Assembly: GCF_007845645.1 (NCBI RefSeq)
Contig: NZ_VCQV01000020.1
Coordinates: 33,913-97,912 of the forward strand
Source: Leekyejoonella antrihumi
GTDB taxonomy: Bacteria; Actinomycetota; Actinomycetes; Actinomycetales; Dermatophilaceae
Direction of reading: 5' to 3'
DNA length: 64,000 nt
Shown here: in pieces, positions 46,520 to 54,689 of the stretch
How positions within the stretch are numbered: position 1 is the first letter of the stretch
Layout of the letters: each line of letters opens with the position of its first letter
Notes under the pieces: generated by a model
What the model was told of the DNA's origin: nothing
Databases searched by the model: none
Seen by the model: only the letters and a program-made list of their open reading frames with translations
Position numbers and translations under genes: made by a program

Positions 46520-47395
46520 ATGACCCAGACCGCACCGCCCCCCGACATTCCACGACTGCGGGCACGGCGCCGCAACGACCATGAGGTCCAACTCGGGATG
46601 GGCGAGCGTCGGGGCACGATCCTGTCCGGACTGAGCGACGAGGAGACCCGCGCGATCACCGAGCTCGGCCCGCTCACCGCGTTCCAGTGGAGCCGGGCAA
46701 CCAGCACCCGGCCACCATCGGCGCGCTGGGACCACATCGTCGAGCTCCTGGGCCGCGCCGCACACGAGGTCACGCAGCACGCCGGCCGGACCGGCACGGT
46801 GATCGTGGCAGGAAGCGGCCCGATCCCCGACGCGCTGGCGGGCGTGCTGACATCCATCGCCGGGCGCGTCATCACCGAGACGCACGAGATCCACCAGCTC
46901 GAGCAGGGCGTCGCCGGGCCGGCGCACCAGCCGCTCGACCTGGTCGTGCTGCCCTGCCAGGAAGGGCTCGCGCCGCCCATGTATGCCGGGTGGCAGCGCC
47001 TGCGCATACCTCACCTGCCCGTGGTCGTCGAGGCAACACAGGTGATGATCGGCCCTCTCGTGCGGCCCGGAACGCACGGTCCATGCCTGCGCTGCCTCGA
47101 CCGGCACCGCACGGCTCGCGACCCGCACTGGCCCGACCTCGTGACGCAGCTGGACAGTGCCGGCCCGCTGCCGGGCGAGGTCACCACAGCGCCGGACCTG
47201 GTGGCGATGACTGCCGGACTGGTCGGCCTGACCACACGTGGTCTGCTGGCCGGCCGGCCACTTCCCGCCGGGACGTGCCTGTCGGTCGCAAGCCCCCGCC
47301 CGCAGGTGCAGTACCACGTGTGGACGCCGCACCCGGAGTGTGCCTGCATGCGGGCCGACCGGTCCGACACCCGCGGGGCAGTCTCGCGTGCCTGA
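46520..47395 (+). CDS. ThiF/E1-like, TOMM leader-binding-like protein
   Basis: A 291-residue protein. The middle has a Rossmann-like strand pattern (GTVIVAGSGPIPDALAGVLT, LDLVVLPCQEG). The second half has two cysteine pairs, CLRCLDRHR and HPECACM, the structural zinc site of E1-like ThiF/cyclodehydratase C-domains. These proteins resemble the leader-peptide-binding half of azole-peptide (TOMM) cyclodehydratases but occur as conserved solitary genes in actinobacteria near the YgjP-like peptidase and aarF. No precursor peptide or YcaO gene is visible. Function unknown. Confidence 0.75.
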   Translation: MTQTAPPPDIPRLRARRRNDHEVQLGMGERRGTILSGLSDEETRAITELGPLTAFQWSRATSTRPPSARWDHIVELLGRAAHEVTQHAGRTGTVIVAGSGPIPDALAGVLTSIAGRVITETHEIHQLEQGVAGPAHQPLDLVVLPCQEGLAPPMYAGWQRLRIPHLPVVVEATQVMIGPLVRPGTHGPCLRCLDRHRTARDPHWPDLVTQLDSAGPLPGEVTTAPDLVAMTAGLVGLTTRGLLAGRPLPAGTCLSVASPRPQVQYHVWTPHPECACMRADRSDTRGAVSRA

Positions 47396-47443
47396 CCTCG
47401 CGGGAGACAATGGACTCATGAGTCGAACCCACGAAGGCGCAGT

Positions 47444-48766
47444 ATGAGTGATCTGCCGCGCAGAGCGGTCTCGCGGACCGCACGACTGGCCACCTTGCCC
47501 CTGGGCTACGGGGCCCGGGCGGCGCTGGGGCTCGGCAAGCGCGTCGGTGGGCGCCCCGCCGAAGTGGTGGCGGCCGAGCTGCAGGCACAGACCGCCGCGC
47601 ACCTGTTCCGAGTGCTGGGCACTCTCAAGGGTGGGGCGATGAAGTTCGGCCAGTCACTGTCGATGCTCGAGGCGGCTGTGCCGGAAGAGCTGGCGGGTCC
47701 CTACCGGGCAACGTTGACCCGGCTGCAGGACTCTGCACCCGCGATGCCGGTGGCCACCGTCCACAAGATTCTGGCCGAGGAGCTGGGGGTCGACTGGCGG
47801 GACCGTTTCGTCTCCTTCACCGACAAGCCGGCCGCGGCAGCCTCGATCGGTCAGGTGCACCGCGCCGTGTGGGAGAACGGCCAGGAGGTTGCTGTCAAGG
47901 TGCAGTACCCGGGCGCCGGCGAGGCGCTCATGTCCGACCTGAACCAGCTGGCGATCGTCGCCCGGTTGACGACCGGGTGGGTTCCCGGCCTGGACATCGG
48001 CCCGATCCTCGACGAGCTGAAGGGCCGGATGGCCGAAGAGGTCGACTACGACCTGGAGTCGGCCATGCAGGAGCAGTTCGCGCAGGCCTACGCCGACGAC
48101 CCCGCATACCTCCTGCCGCAAGTGGTCGCGTCCTCCCAGCACGTCATCATCGGTCAATGGGTCGAGGGGATCCCGCTGTCCAAGATCATCTCCGAGGGCA
48201 CCCAGGAGCAACGCAACGTCGCGGCCGCCCGCTACCTCGAGTTCCTCATCGGTGGGCCGGAACGCTCCGGCCTGCTGCATGCCGACCCCCACCCGGGCAA
48301 CTTCCGCCTGCTGTCGGACGGGCGACTCGGCGTGCTCGACTTCGGCGCGGTCAACCGGCTGCCCGACGGCCTACCGCCCGAGCTCGGCCAGCTGGTGACC
48401 CTCGCGATGCAGGGTGACGCCGAGGGAGTGCTGGACGGCTTGCGCGACGAGGGGTTCGTCAAGTCCAGGATCAGCATCGACGCGGACGAGCTGCTCGACT
48501 ACCTCAAGGTCTTCCTCACGCCGCTGGCGAGTAGCGAGTTCACCTTCTCCCGAGAGTGGATTCGCGGAATCTTCAACTACATCAACGATCCTCGCAGCAC
48601 ACAGTTTCGGGTAGGCCTGCGCCTCAACCTGCCGCCACGCTACCTGCTGATTCACCGCACCTGGCTAGGTGGCATCGCCGTGCTCTGTCAGATCGGCGGC
48701 ACGGTGCCCGCCCGCGAGATCTTCGACCGGTGCGTGCCCGGCACCGAGCTGCCACCGGTGCGCTGA
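47444..48766 (+). CDS. AarF/UbiB/ABC1 atypical kinase-like protein
   Basis: A 440-residue protein with the UbiB-family motifs in order: LKGGAMKFGQSLSM (KxGQ), AAASIGQVHRA (Ala-rich loop), VAVKVQYPGA (ATP-binding lysine), LLHADPHPGNFRL (catalytic Asp and Asn) and VLDFGAVNRLP (DFG). Members are ATPases linked to quinone or lipid metabolism. It sits next to whiB7, as in mycobacteria (Rv3197 beside Rv3197A). Confidence 0.94.
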   Translation: MSDLPRRAVSRTARLATLPLGYGARAALGLGKRVGGRPAEVVAAELQAQTAAHLFRVLGTLKGGAMKFGQSLSMLEAAVPEELAGPYRATLTRLQDSAPAMPVATVHKILAEELGVDWRDRFVSFTDKPAAAASIGQVHRAVWENGQEVAVKVQYPGAGEALMSDLNQLAIVARLTTGWVPGLDIGPILDELKGRMAEEVDYDLESAMQEQFAQAYADDPAYLLPQVVASSQHVIIGQWVEGIPLSKIISEGTQEQRNVAAARYLEFLIGGPERSGLLHADPHPGNFRLLSDGRLGVLDFGAVNRLPDGLPPELGQLVTLAMQGDAEGVLDGLRDEGFVKSRISIDADELLDYLKVFLTPLASSEFTFSREWIRGIFNYINDPRSTQFRVGLRLNLPPRYLLIHRTWLGGIAVLCQIGGTVPAREIFDRCVPGTELPPVR

Positions 48767-48823
48767 CAGCGCCCTCACAAGCGTTGAAACCCCTGCTGCG
48801 ACGGTTGTTCCAAACATGACAAA

Positions 48824-48852
48824 GCCGGCCACGGCAGGCGGCCGTGGCCGGC
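48824..48852. terminator. Hairpin between aarF and the whiB7 side
   Basis: GCCGGCCACGGC (48824-48835) pairs perfectly with GCCGTGGCCGGC (48841-48852) over a five-base loop, 57 bases after the aarF stop and at the convergent end of the leftward small ORF. It can serve both strands; read leftward it is followed by CTTTGT. Confidence 0.72.
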
Positions 48853-48862
48853 GTGGTGATCA

Positions 48863-48982
48863 TCACCGCGTCTGACCGCGCTGTTCGACGCGCCGTCCTG
48901 AATCTCTCTGTGTCTTTGCGCGTAGGCGCTCAAGCTCGAGATGTCGACTCCTCGCGAGCTCGACATGAAGCAACTGATACAT
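48863..48982 (-). CDS. Small basic protein downstream of whiB7
   Basis: A 39-residue frame: MYQLLHVELARSRHLELERL, then a very basic tail. AGGAG lies seven bases before the ATG at 48982, a good site that supports translation; the ATG two codons earlier is too close to it. It is followed by the 48824 hairpin. Short proteins of similar composition occur in many actinobacterial genomes, and its composition suggests RNA or DNA contact. It may be co-transcribed with whiB7. Confidence 0.5.
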   Translation of the reverse strand: MYQLLHVELARSRHLELERLRAKTQRDSGRRVEQRGQTR

Positions 48983-49083
48983 CGTCATTCTCCTGGACAG
49001 CAGGCTGTATCCCGAACAGGTAGGTCGGCGTGCCACACCGGATACGGTGCGGTGCCTATTCGTGCAACGGATCATGGTCGGCC

Positions 49084-49371
49084 TCAGGCGGCTTCGCGCT
49101 GCTTGCGCGGACGACCACGGGGGCGCTTTCGGGCGATCACGACGCCCTGCATGAAGAGCTCACCGCCCCAGACACCCCATGGCTCACGCCGGTCCTTGGC
49201 GCCGGCGAGACACTCCTGGCGCAGCGGGCACTCCCGGCACATCGTCTTGGCCAGCTCGACGTCCTCGGGTCGCTCGGCGAACCACAGCTCCGGGTCGTTC
49301 ACCCGGCATGGCAGCTCCAGTCCCCTGTCTGCCGCCTTCGATGTCTGATCGATCAGATCGCACAGCATCAT
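49084..49371 (-). CDS. whiB7: WhiB7-type iron-sulphur transcription factor
   Basis: A 95-residue WhiB protein. Four cysteines bind the [4Fe-4S] cluster (LPCRVN and MCRECPLRQEC), followed by GVWGGELF, the sigma-A-contact turn, and RKRPRGRPRKQ, the AT-hook unique to WhiB7. It activates intrinsic antibiotic-resistance genes and its own promoter when ribosomes are stressed. AAGGAGG lies eight bases before the first of two ATGs. Neighbours uvrD2 and aarF are as in mycobacteria. Expression is governed by the leader described at 49516-49937. Confidence 0.95.
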   Translation of the reverse strand: MMLCDLIDQTSKAADRGLELPCRVNDPELWFAERPEDVELAKTMCRECPLRQECLAGAKDRREPWGVWGGELFMQGVVIARKRPRGRPRKQREAA

Positions 49372-49515
49372 CGGTGGCACCTCCTTCGTGTTCGTGCTCC
49401 TGGTGCGGAGCTCGGGTGTGCACACAACGCCGCTGGTTCGACGCTGGATGGTCTGGGTGGTCGTGCTCTTGGGCATTGAGCTCGGCTTCCTGCTGGTCAT
49501 GGGTGGACCGCAACA

Positions 49516-49592
49516 CAAAAAGGGCCGCGGACCCTGGTGTCGGGTTCCGCGGCCTGAAGGACGACCTGCCTGCTTTAGCTGATCAGGCAGGT
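49516..49592 (-). promoter_or_regulatory. whiB7 leader attenuator: two hairpins and intrinsic terminator
   Basis: Reading leftward, the first hairpin pairs ACCTGCCTG with CAGGCAGGT (arms 49584-49592 and 49564-49572); the upstream-ORF stop codon (49583-49585) lies in its first arm. The second pairs GGCCGCGGA with TCCGCGGCC (49542-49553 with 49523-49534, one bulge) and is followed by CTTTTTGTG, an intrinsic terminator 145 bases before whiB7. A ribosome stalled in the upstream ORF or reaching its stop would change the folding. This is the design of ribosome-mediated whiB7/wblC attenuation. Confidence 0.85.
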
Positions 49593-49828
49593 GGTCTATC
49601 TGGTGCGGAACGGCTGACACCGTCGGCAAACTTGTTGATGGACGGGTAGTCGATGACGCCGGCGTGAACGGCATCGCGAGCAGCGAAGGCCCGGTCACGC
49701 ATGGACGTCTGCAGGACGCCGAGCGTGGGCACAGCGATCCCCTGGAATCCGCCGCCGACGGGTGAGAGGGTCGGCATGCTGATCTGGATACACCGCATAT
49801 CGCCGCGCGTCATGTCTGTGGTCTTCAT
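49583..49828 (-). CDS. whiB7 upstream ORF (leader peptide, 81 codons)
   Basis: A frame of 81 residues, MKTTDMTRGDMRCIQISMPT continuing LSPVGGGFQGIAVPTLGVLQ, with a strong GAAGGAGGG ribosome site nine bases upstream. It lies between the WhiB7-type promoter and the terminator hairpin, ends in the first leader hairpin, and has no domain I recognise. I infer that its translation status, slowed by ribosome-targeting antibiotics, controls read-through into whiB7. It is long for such a leader, so an independent protein role is also possible. Confidence 0.75.
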   Translation of the reverse strand: MKTTDMTRGDMRCIQISMPTLSPVGGGFQGIAVPTLGVLQTSMRDRAFAARDAVHAGVIDYPSINKFADGVSRSAPDRPPA

Positions 49829-49899
49829 CTCGCCAAACCCTCCTTCACTGGTTCGCTGTCCTCAGCCGGCCGCCTAGACCTCTGAGCTGAACGTGCTAA

Positions 49900-49937
49900 A
49901 CGTTACGTTGCTCCCTTGAGGCGTGGCAACTGATTTT
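49900..49937 (-). promoter_or_regulatory. WhiB7-type autoregulated promoter
   Basis: On the minus strand: AAAAT (49933-49937), three bases, TTGCCA (-35, 49924-49929), an 18-base spacer, then TAACGT (-10, 49900-49905). An AT-rich block three bases upstream of the -35 is the known recognition feature of WhiB7-sigma-A promoters. Transcription from here would give a leader of about 520 bases before whiB7. The other direction is blocked by uvrD2, whose stop lies about 100 bases away. Confidence 0.78.
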
Positions 49938-50030
49938 CGGCCATTTTCGCAAGAACTTTTGCGAAACTCGCACCGTTGGATGCAATCTTCTTTTGCATCA
50001 ACGGAATTCAAACGAAAAATAATCTGAAAA

Positions 50031-52151
50031 CTAATCGTCGTCAGCGCTGCGCAGTGCCGCTACACACCGCTGCGCCAGTTGGTCCGGATCCTGCCCGGAG
50101 AGCACCCCGATCACGGATTCGCCGTAGGCCGCGAGCTTGCGGGCACCCACACCGGAGACGGCGGTCAACTCGGCAGGCGAGGTCGGCCGACGTTCGGCGA
50201 TGGCGATCAGCGTCGCATCGGTGAACACCACGAACGCCGGCACCTTCTGCCCGGCGGCCACCGCGAGTCGCCAGCTGCGGAGTGCCTCGAACTGATCCTC
50301 GTCGTAGGTTGCGGGACAGTCCGAGCACCGCCCGATCTTGCGCTCGGCAGCCGTGTCGAGACTCGAGTCACAGGTGCGGCAACGCTTCACCCGCACCGGC
50401 TTGCGCGCCTTTGCAGCGGATTTGCGGGGTGCGCTGCGGGCACCGTCGCCGAGCAGGGAGGCGGCAACGTCGAGGAACCTGGACGGCCGGCGCGATGCCC
50501 GGCCCCCGGGGTTGCGCGCGGCCGCCCAGCTGAGCTCCAGGTAGCGGCGTGCCCGGGTGAGCCCGACGTACAGCAGCCGCCGCTCCTCCTCGATCTCGGC
50601 AGCGCCTTCGGCCATGGAGATCGGCATCAGCCCGTCGGAGCATCCGACCATCAGCACGGCATCCCATTCGAGGCCCTTCGCGGCATGCAGCGAAGCGAGG
50701 GTCACCCCCTCCACGGTCGGCGCATGCTGCTCGGACGCGCGTCGCTCCAGCTCCGCGACGAAGTCTCGCATCCGAAGCTCGTCCCGCTCGGCGAGATCGT
50801 CGGCCAGCTCCGCCACGGCGTTCAGCGACTGCCAGCGCTCGAGCGTCGCCCCGCCAGAGGGACGTTCCGGCGACCACCCGGCCGGTGTGATGACGTCGCG
50901 CACCAGGTTGCCCAAGGGCACGGTGCCGTCGTCGGATCGCACCGCCCCGCGCAGCAGCAGCATCGCGCCCCGGACCTCCTTACGCTGGAAGAACCGCTCA
51001 CCACCGCGCACGAGATAGGGAACGCCGGCGGCCGACAGCGCCTGCTCGATCGCCTCCGACTGGGCGTTGATGCGATAGAGCACCGCGATCTGACTGGCGG
51101 GATACCCCTGCGCGAGAAGCGCCTTGATGCTCGACGCAGTGCCGGCGGCCTCCGTCTGGTCATCGGTGTAGGCCGTGAGCAAGGGCGCGGGTCCACCCTC
51201 CTGTTGCGCCTGCAGACGCACGGTGTCGCTGCGCTGCGGTCCTGACGAGAGCAACAGGTTCGCCAGGGCGATGATTTGCGGCGTGGAACGGTAATTGCGC
51301 ACCAGCCGCACCGTGCGCGCCTGCGGATGACGACCGCTGAACTGCGTCAGGTGCTGCGGGGACGCGCCGGTGAACGAGTAGATGGTCTGCGCCGGATCGC
51401 CCACGACACACAGATCGCCCCGCCCGCCAACCCACAGGTCCAGCAGTGCCTGCTGGACCCGGTTGACATCCTGGTACTCGTCCACCACGAAGTGGCGGTA
51501 CTGGCTGCGCACCTGCGCGGCGATGTCCTCCCGGTCCGACATGATGCCGGCCATGGTCAACAGCACATCCTCGAAGTCGATGACGCCGCGCGCGGTCTTC
51601 ACCTCCTCGTAGGCCTCCCACAGCCGGGCCATCGCGGTCAGGTCCAGCTCCGCGGGTTCGCGCCCGGCGCGCTGGGCCGCGGATCGGTAGGTCTCCGGGG
51701 TCAGCATCGACACCTTGGCCCACTCGATCTCGGACGCGAGGTCACGAACCACCGTGCGGTCCAACTGAAGGCGCAACCTCGCGCCGGCCTCGCCGACGAC
51801 GGGCGCCTTGTGGGCGAGCACCTCCGGTGCCGGCCCACCGATCGCCTGCGGCCAGAAGTAGTGCAGCTGACGCAGGGCCGCCGAGTGGAACGTGCGCGCC
51901 TGCACGGTCGGCAGCCCGAGCGACCGCAGCCGGGTGCGCATCTCCCCTGCGGCCCGCGCGGTGAACGTGACGGCCAGCACTCGCCCGGCCTGATACGCCC
52001 CCGAGTGCACGCCGTAGGCGATGCGGTGCGTGATCGCGCGGGTCTTGCCGGTGCCGGCGCCGGCAAGCACGCACATCGGCCCCAGCGGGGATGCCGCCAC
52101 CTCACGCTGCTCCGGGTCCAACCCGAGGAGCACCTCGTCCGCTGTGATCAC
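50031..52151 (-). CDS. uvrD2: ATP-dependent DNA helicase UvrD2
   Basis: A 706-residue superfamily 1A helicase. Motif I is AGAGTGKTRAI, motif II FVVDEYQDVN, motif III GDPAQTIYSF, motif IV VRLVRNYRSTP and motif VI YVGLTRARRYLELSW. The C-terminus has a four-cysteine zinc element (CRTCDSSLDTAAERKIGRC, then C) and an HRDC domain, the UvrD2 layout. It unwinds DNA in repair. The GTG start overlaps the nudC stop as GTGA. Confidence 0.95.
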   Translation of the reverse strand: MITADEVLLGLDPEQREVAASPLGPMCVLAGAGTGKTRAITHRIAYGVHSGAYQAGRVLAVTFTARAAGEMRTRLRSLGLPTVQARTFHSAALRQLHYFWPQAIGGPAPEVLAHKAPVVGEAGARLRLQLDRTVVRDLASEIEWAKVSMLTPETYRSAAQRAGREPAELDLTAMARLWEAYEEVKTARGVIDFEDVLLTMAGIMSDREDIAAQVRSQYRHFVVDEYQDVNRVQQALLDLWVGGRGDLCVVGDPAQTIYSFTGASPQHLTQFSGRHPQARTVRLVRNYRSTPQIIALANLLLSSGPQRSDTVRLQAQQEGGPAPLLTAYTDDQTEAAGTASSIKALLAQGYPASQIAVLYRINAQSEAIEQALSAAGVPYLVRGGERFFQRKEVRGAMLLLRGAVRSDDGTVPLGNLVRDVITPAGWSPERPSGGATLERWQSLNAVAELADDLAERDELRMRDFVAELERRASEQHAPTVEGVTLASLHAAKGLEWDAVLMVGCSDGLMPISMAEGAAEIEEERRLLYVGLTRARRYLELSWAAARNPGGRASRRPSRFLDVAASLLGDGARSAPRKSAAKARKPVRVKRCRTCDSSLDTAAERKIGRCSDCPATYDEDQFEALRSWRLAVAAGQKVPAFVVFTDATLIAIAERRPTSPAELTAVSGVGARKLAAYGESVIGVLSGQDPDQLAQRCVAALRSADDD

Positions 52152-53095
52152 GAGTGCTTCCACAGACCGGAGACCGGACCGCCGTACCAGTGCTCGATGA
52201 GATGCCGCGCAATCGACAGCCGTGCCGGGACGGTGAGGGTCTCGTCCTTCAGCGCCTGCGCGAACTCCTCTCGACTGAACCAGCGTGCCGCACTGATCTC
52301 CACCGGGTCGGTGCGCAGCGTGGTCGCCGTGGCCCGCGCCGTGAACCCGACCATCAGCGAGGCGGGAAAGGGCCAGGGCTGGTTGCCGAGATAGCGCACA
52401 TCGGTGACCGGCACGCCGACCTCCTCCATCACTTCTCGCTCGACTGCCGCCTCGAGCGACTCGCCTGGCTCCACGAAACCAGCCAGCACCGACATCCCCA
52501 CGCCGCCACGGAATCGGGTGCCGTGTGCCAGCAGCAGTCGGTCGTCGTCGTCGACCACCGACATGATCACCGCCGCGTCGGTTCGTGGATAGTCCTCCGA
52601 GCCATCTACTGTGCACCGACGCACCCAGCCGGCCTCCATCACAGTGGTCGGAGCGCCGCAGCGCGGACAGAAGCCCTGCCGGGCGTGCCAGTTGACGATG
52701 CCGACTGCCGTGGTGACCAGGCTGACATCGACGTCGTCGCCCAGCTGCATACCGGCAGAGCGCAGCGAGTGCGTCTCGCCCGGCGCATCGTCCAGGTCGC
52801 GCACCACCGCCACCACCTGGATCTCGCGGGCAACACCCAGATAGATGGCGAGGCGGCCGGCGTCCGCAGCCTCGGGCGGACGCACTGCGAGGCGCTGGCC
52901 CGCAGCGTCCAGCACCACTCGATCGCCCCACAGATCCACCACCTGCGTGGCCGGATCGGCGAGCAGTCTCGGCAGCAGTTGCTCGTCCCGGCGGGAAGTA
53001 CCGGCGCGATCATGGGTCGCGCGGGTCAGGATCAGGTCAAAAGGAGTTTGCGAAGTCGCGGGCACGTCTCCCAGGCTAAGGCGTCGGTCCGGCAT
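52148..53095 (-). CDS. nudC: NADH/NAD+ pyrophosphatase NudC
   Basis: A 315-residue protein with a zinc ribbon (CPRCGAPT and the partner cysteine in VRRCTVDG), the Nudix box GFVEPGESLEAAVEREVMEE, and the NADH-pyrophosphatase motif NQPWPFPASLM (SQPWPFPxS). It hydrolyses NADH to NMNH and AMP and can remove NAD caps from RNA. The ATG at 53095 (MPDRRLSLGDVPATS) is chosen; the longer frame overlaps the divergent gene. Confidence 0.95.
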   Translation of the reverse strand: MPDRRLSLGDVPATSQTPFDLILTRATHDRAGTSRRDEQLLPRLLADPATQVVDLWGDRVVLDAAGQRLAVRPPEAADAGRLAIYLGVAREIQVVAVVRDLDDAPGETHSLRSAGMQLGDDVDVSLVTTAVGIVNWHARQGFCPRCGAPTTVMEAGWVRRCTVDGSEDYPRTDAAVIMSVVDDDDRLLLAHGTRFRGGVGMSVLAGFVEPGESLEAAVEREVMEEVGVPVTDVRYLGNQPWPFPASLMVGFTARATATTLRTDPVEISAARWFSREEFAQALKDETLTVPARLSIARHLIEHWYGGPVSGLWKHS

Positions 53096-53106
53096 ACCGT
53101 GGGCAC

Positions 53107-54369
53107 GTGCTTCGACGTCCGCTGGTTCTCGCCGCCCTCGCTCACTCTGCCGTGCCCCGGCTGCACCCTGTTTCGGTGCATGGCACGACCACGCGTCCGG
53201 GCGCGCACTACCAGGTCGCACTCGTGGTCACCGACGATGACCGGACCTGGGATGTGAAGGTTGCCCTCAGCGCGGCCGCCGGCGCCGCCCTGGAGCAGTC
53301 CGATGCCCTGACCCGTCTGCTCGCCAAGAGACTGCCGTATGCCGTGCCACGCCTCGAGGGGCTCACCGTCACCTCCGATGGGGACACCGTCGCCGTGCTG
53401 CCACATCTGCCCGGCGAGGCGACCACCTGGCGCACCCTGGAGGCCGGCGGTGCGCTGGCTCGCAGCGTCGGTAAGGCGCTGGCCGCCCTGCACGACATCG
53501 ACCCACGGGTGGTCGAGGAGTCCGGACTGCCGACCTACGACGCCGACGCCTACCGGGCTCGCAAGCTGGCCGGCCTGGATCGCGCCGCCATCACCGGCCA
53601 CGTGCCGGCCGGTCTGCTGGGCCGGTGGGAGCGAGCCCTTGAGGAGGTGACCTTGTGGAAGTTCGCCACCTGCACCACGCACGGCCCGCTCGAAAGCGCG
53701 GATGTGCTCGTCGACGGCGGCGTCACGGCGATCATCGGCTGGGAGCACGCCGGCGTCTCCGATCCTGCTGAGGACTTTGCGCCGCTCTCGGTGCTCGCGC
53801 CATCAGGGGCGTTCGACACCGTCATCGAGTCGTATGCCGGTGCCCGCCGGGACGCCCCCGACCCGCACCTGTCCAGGCGTATCCGCCTGGCGGCCGAGCT
53901 GCAGCGGGTCACCGCGCTCATGGATGCCGTCGCCGCTGATGATGACGAGCTCGTGCACCGGCGTGCTGCGGCACTGCGGCGGCTCGACGAGGAGACCGAA
54001 GGCGACGAGGGCTTGCTGCCGTCCACTCCCGGGCGTCGAAGGCCGCGGCCCGGCGACGCGGCGCAGCAGGATCCGGTCGATCCCGCCGACATCCGCGTCG
54101 TCGACCTGCACGACACCGGCGACGAGGACGAGACGGTGGAGATCCCCCTGCCGGACGAGGAAGACCCGGCCAATCGATCGAACGCGCCGGGCTCTGAGAA
54201 GTCCGAGCGGGTGGCACGCACCCCGCAGCCGTCGAAGAAGCCGTCGCCACCGGATGAGACCGCTGATGACGCTGAGGACGATGACCAGGCGGCGCCGGAC
54301 GCCACCGCATCCTCGGACGCCGATCCCCAGTCCCCAAACGCGAGCCGGCCCGACGAGGGACGAGACTGA
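53107..54369 (+). CDS. Aminoglycoside phosphotransferase-fold protein, probably inactive
   Basis: A 420-residue protein. Residues 1-290 follow the APH fold: TWDVKVALSAAAG, VLPHLPGEATTW, and GKALAALHDIDP. The catalytic HGDLHPGN loop reads THGPLESADVLVD and the metal-binding IDWE reads IIGWEHAGVSDPAEDFA, so both key aspartates are changed. The last 120 residues are a disordered acidic tail (DEDETVEIPLPDEEDP). It is divergent from nudC by 11 bases. Related genes sit next to nudC-uvrD2 in other actinobacteria and may act as ligand-binding pseudokinases. Confidence 0.8.
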   Translation: MLRRPLVLAALAHSAVPRLHPVSVHGTTTRPGAHYQVALVVTDDDRTWDVKVALSAAAGAALEQSDALTRLLAKRLPYAVPRLEGLTVTSDGDTVAVLPHLPGEATTWRTLEAGGALARSVGKALAALHDIDPRVVEESGLPTYDADAYRARKLAGLDRAAITGHVPAGLLGRWERALEEVTLWKFATCTTHGPLESADVLVDGGVTAIIGWEHAGVSDPAEDFAPLSVLAPSGAFDTVIESYAGARRDAPDPHLSRRIRLAAELQRVTALMDAVAADDDELVHRRAAALRRLDEETEGDEGLLPSTPGRRRPRPGDAAQQDPVDPADIRVVDLHDTGDEDETVEIPLPDEEDPANRSNAPGSEKSERVARTPQPSKKPSPPDETADDAEDDDQAAPDATASSDADPQSPNASRPDEGRD

Positions 54370-54392
54370 CGAGTTGTCGAGGCGGCGACACA

Positions 54393-54439
54393 CTCACGCC
54401 GCGGCGTGTGTCTCGCTCACGCCGCGGCGTGTGTCTCGG
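54393..54439. repeat. Tandem 23-bp duplication with palindrome
   Basis: TCACGCCGCGGCGTGTGTCTCG occurs twice, with starts 23 bases apart (54394 and 54417). Each copy contains CACGCCGCGGCGTG, a perfect 14-bp palindrome at 54395 and 54418. It lies right after the APH-like gene and overlaps the stop codon of the remnant at 54417. Confidence 0.85.
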
Positions 54440-54686
54440 TTGATTCGAGCAGGTCGAGGCTGAACCGGGCAATGGCGGCGCGCTCGGTGGCTATGTGGTG
54501 AAGGGTGGACGTCGGCTTGGTGCCGAGATGCTCGAACGGCGGTGTCGAAAGTCCGGTGAACAACGCCAGGTGCAGCGGCAGAAGGAACAACGGAATGGAA
54601 AGTGCCGGCAGCGGCGCTGACCGATGGATCAGGTGGACTGAAATCCCAGCCTTCAGAGCGTCTCGCAGCTCGCCTCGGAACGGCGG
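54417..54686 (-). pseudogene. Unidentified coding remnant, about 89 codons
   Basis: A minus-strand frame opens just after a TGA at 54689 and runs to TGA at 54417 with coding-like composition: FRGELRDALKAGISVHLIHR, then PLFLLPLHLALFTGLSTPPF, then TLHHIATERAAIARFSLDLL. There is no start codon near its beginning. The first part looks like a beta-strand/helix repeat, for example the effector domain of a regulator, but I cannot name it. I treat it as the 3' end of a lost gene. Confidence 0.38.
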
Positions 54687-54689
54687 TCA

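Noticed and set aside
52152..52931. N-terminal extension of UvrD2
   Set aside because: It is a frame overlapping nudC on the same strand; helicase homology begins at the GTG at 52151, which overlaps the nudC stop.
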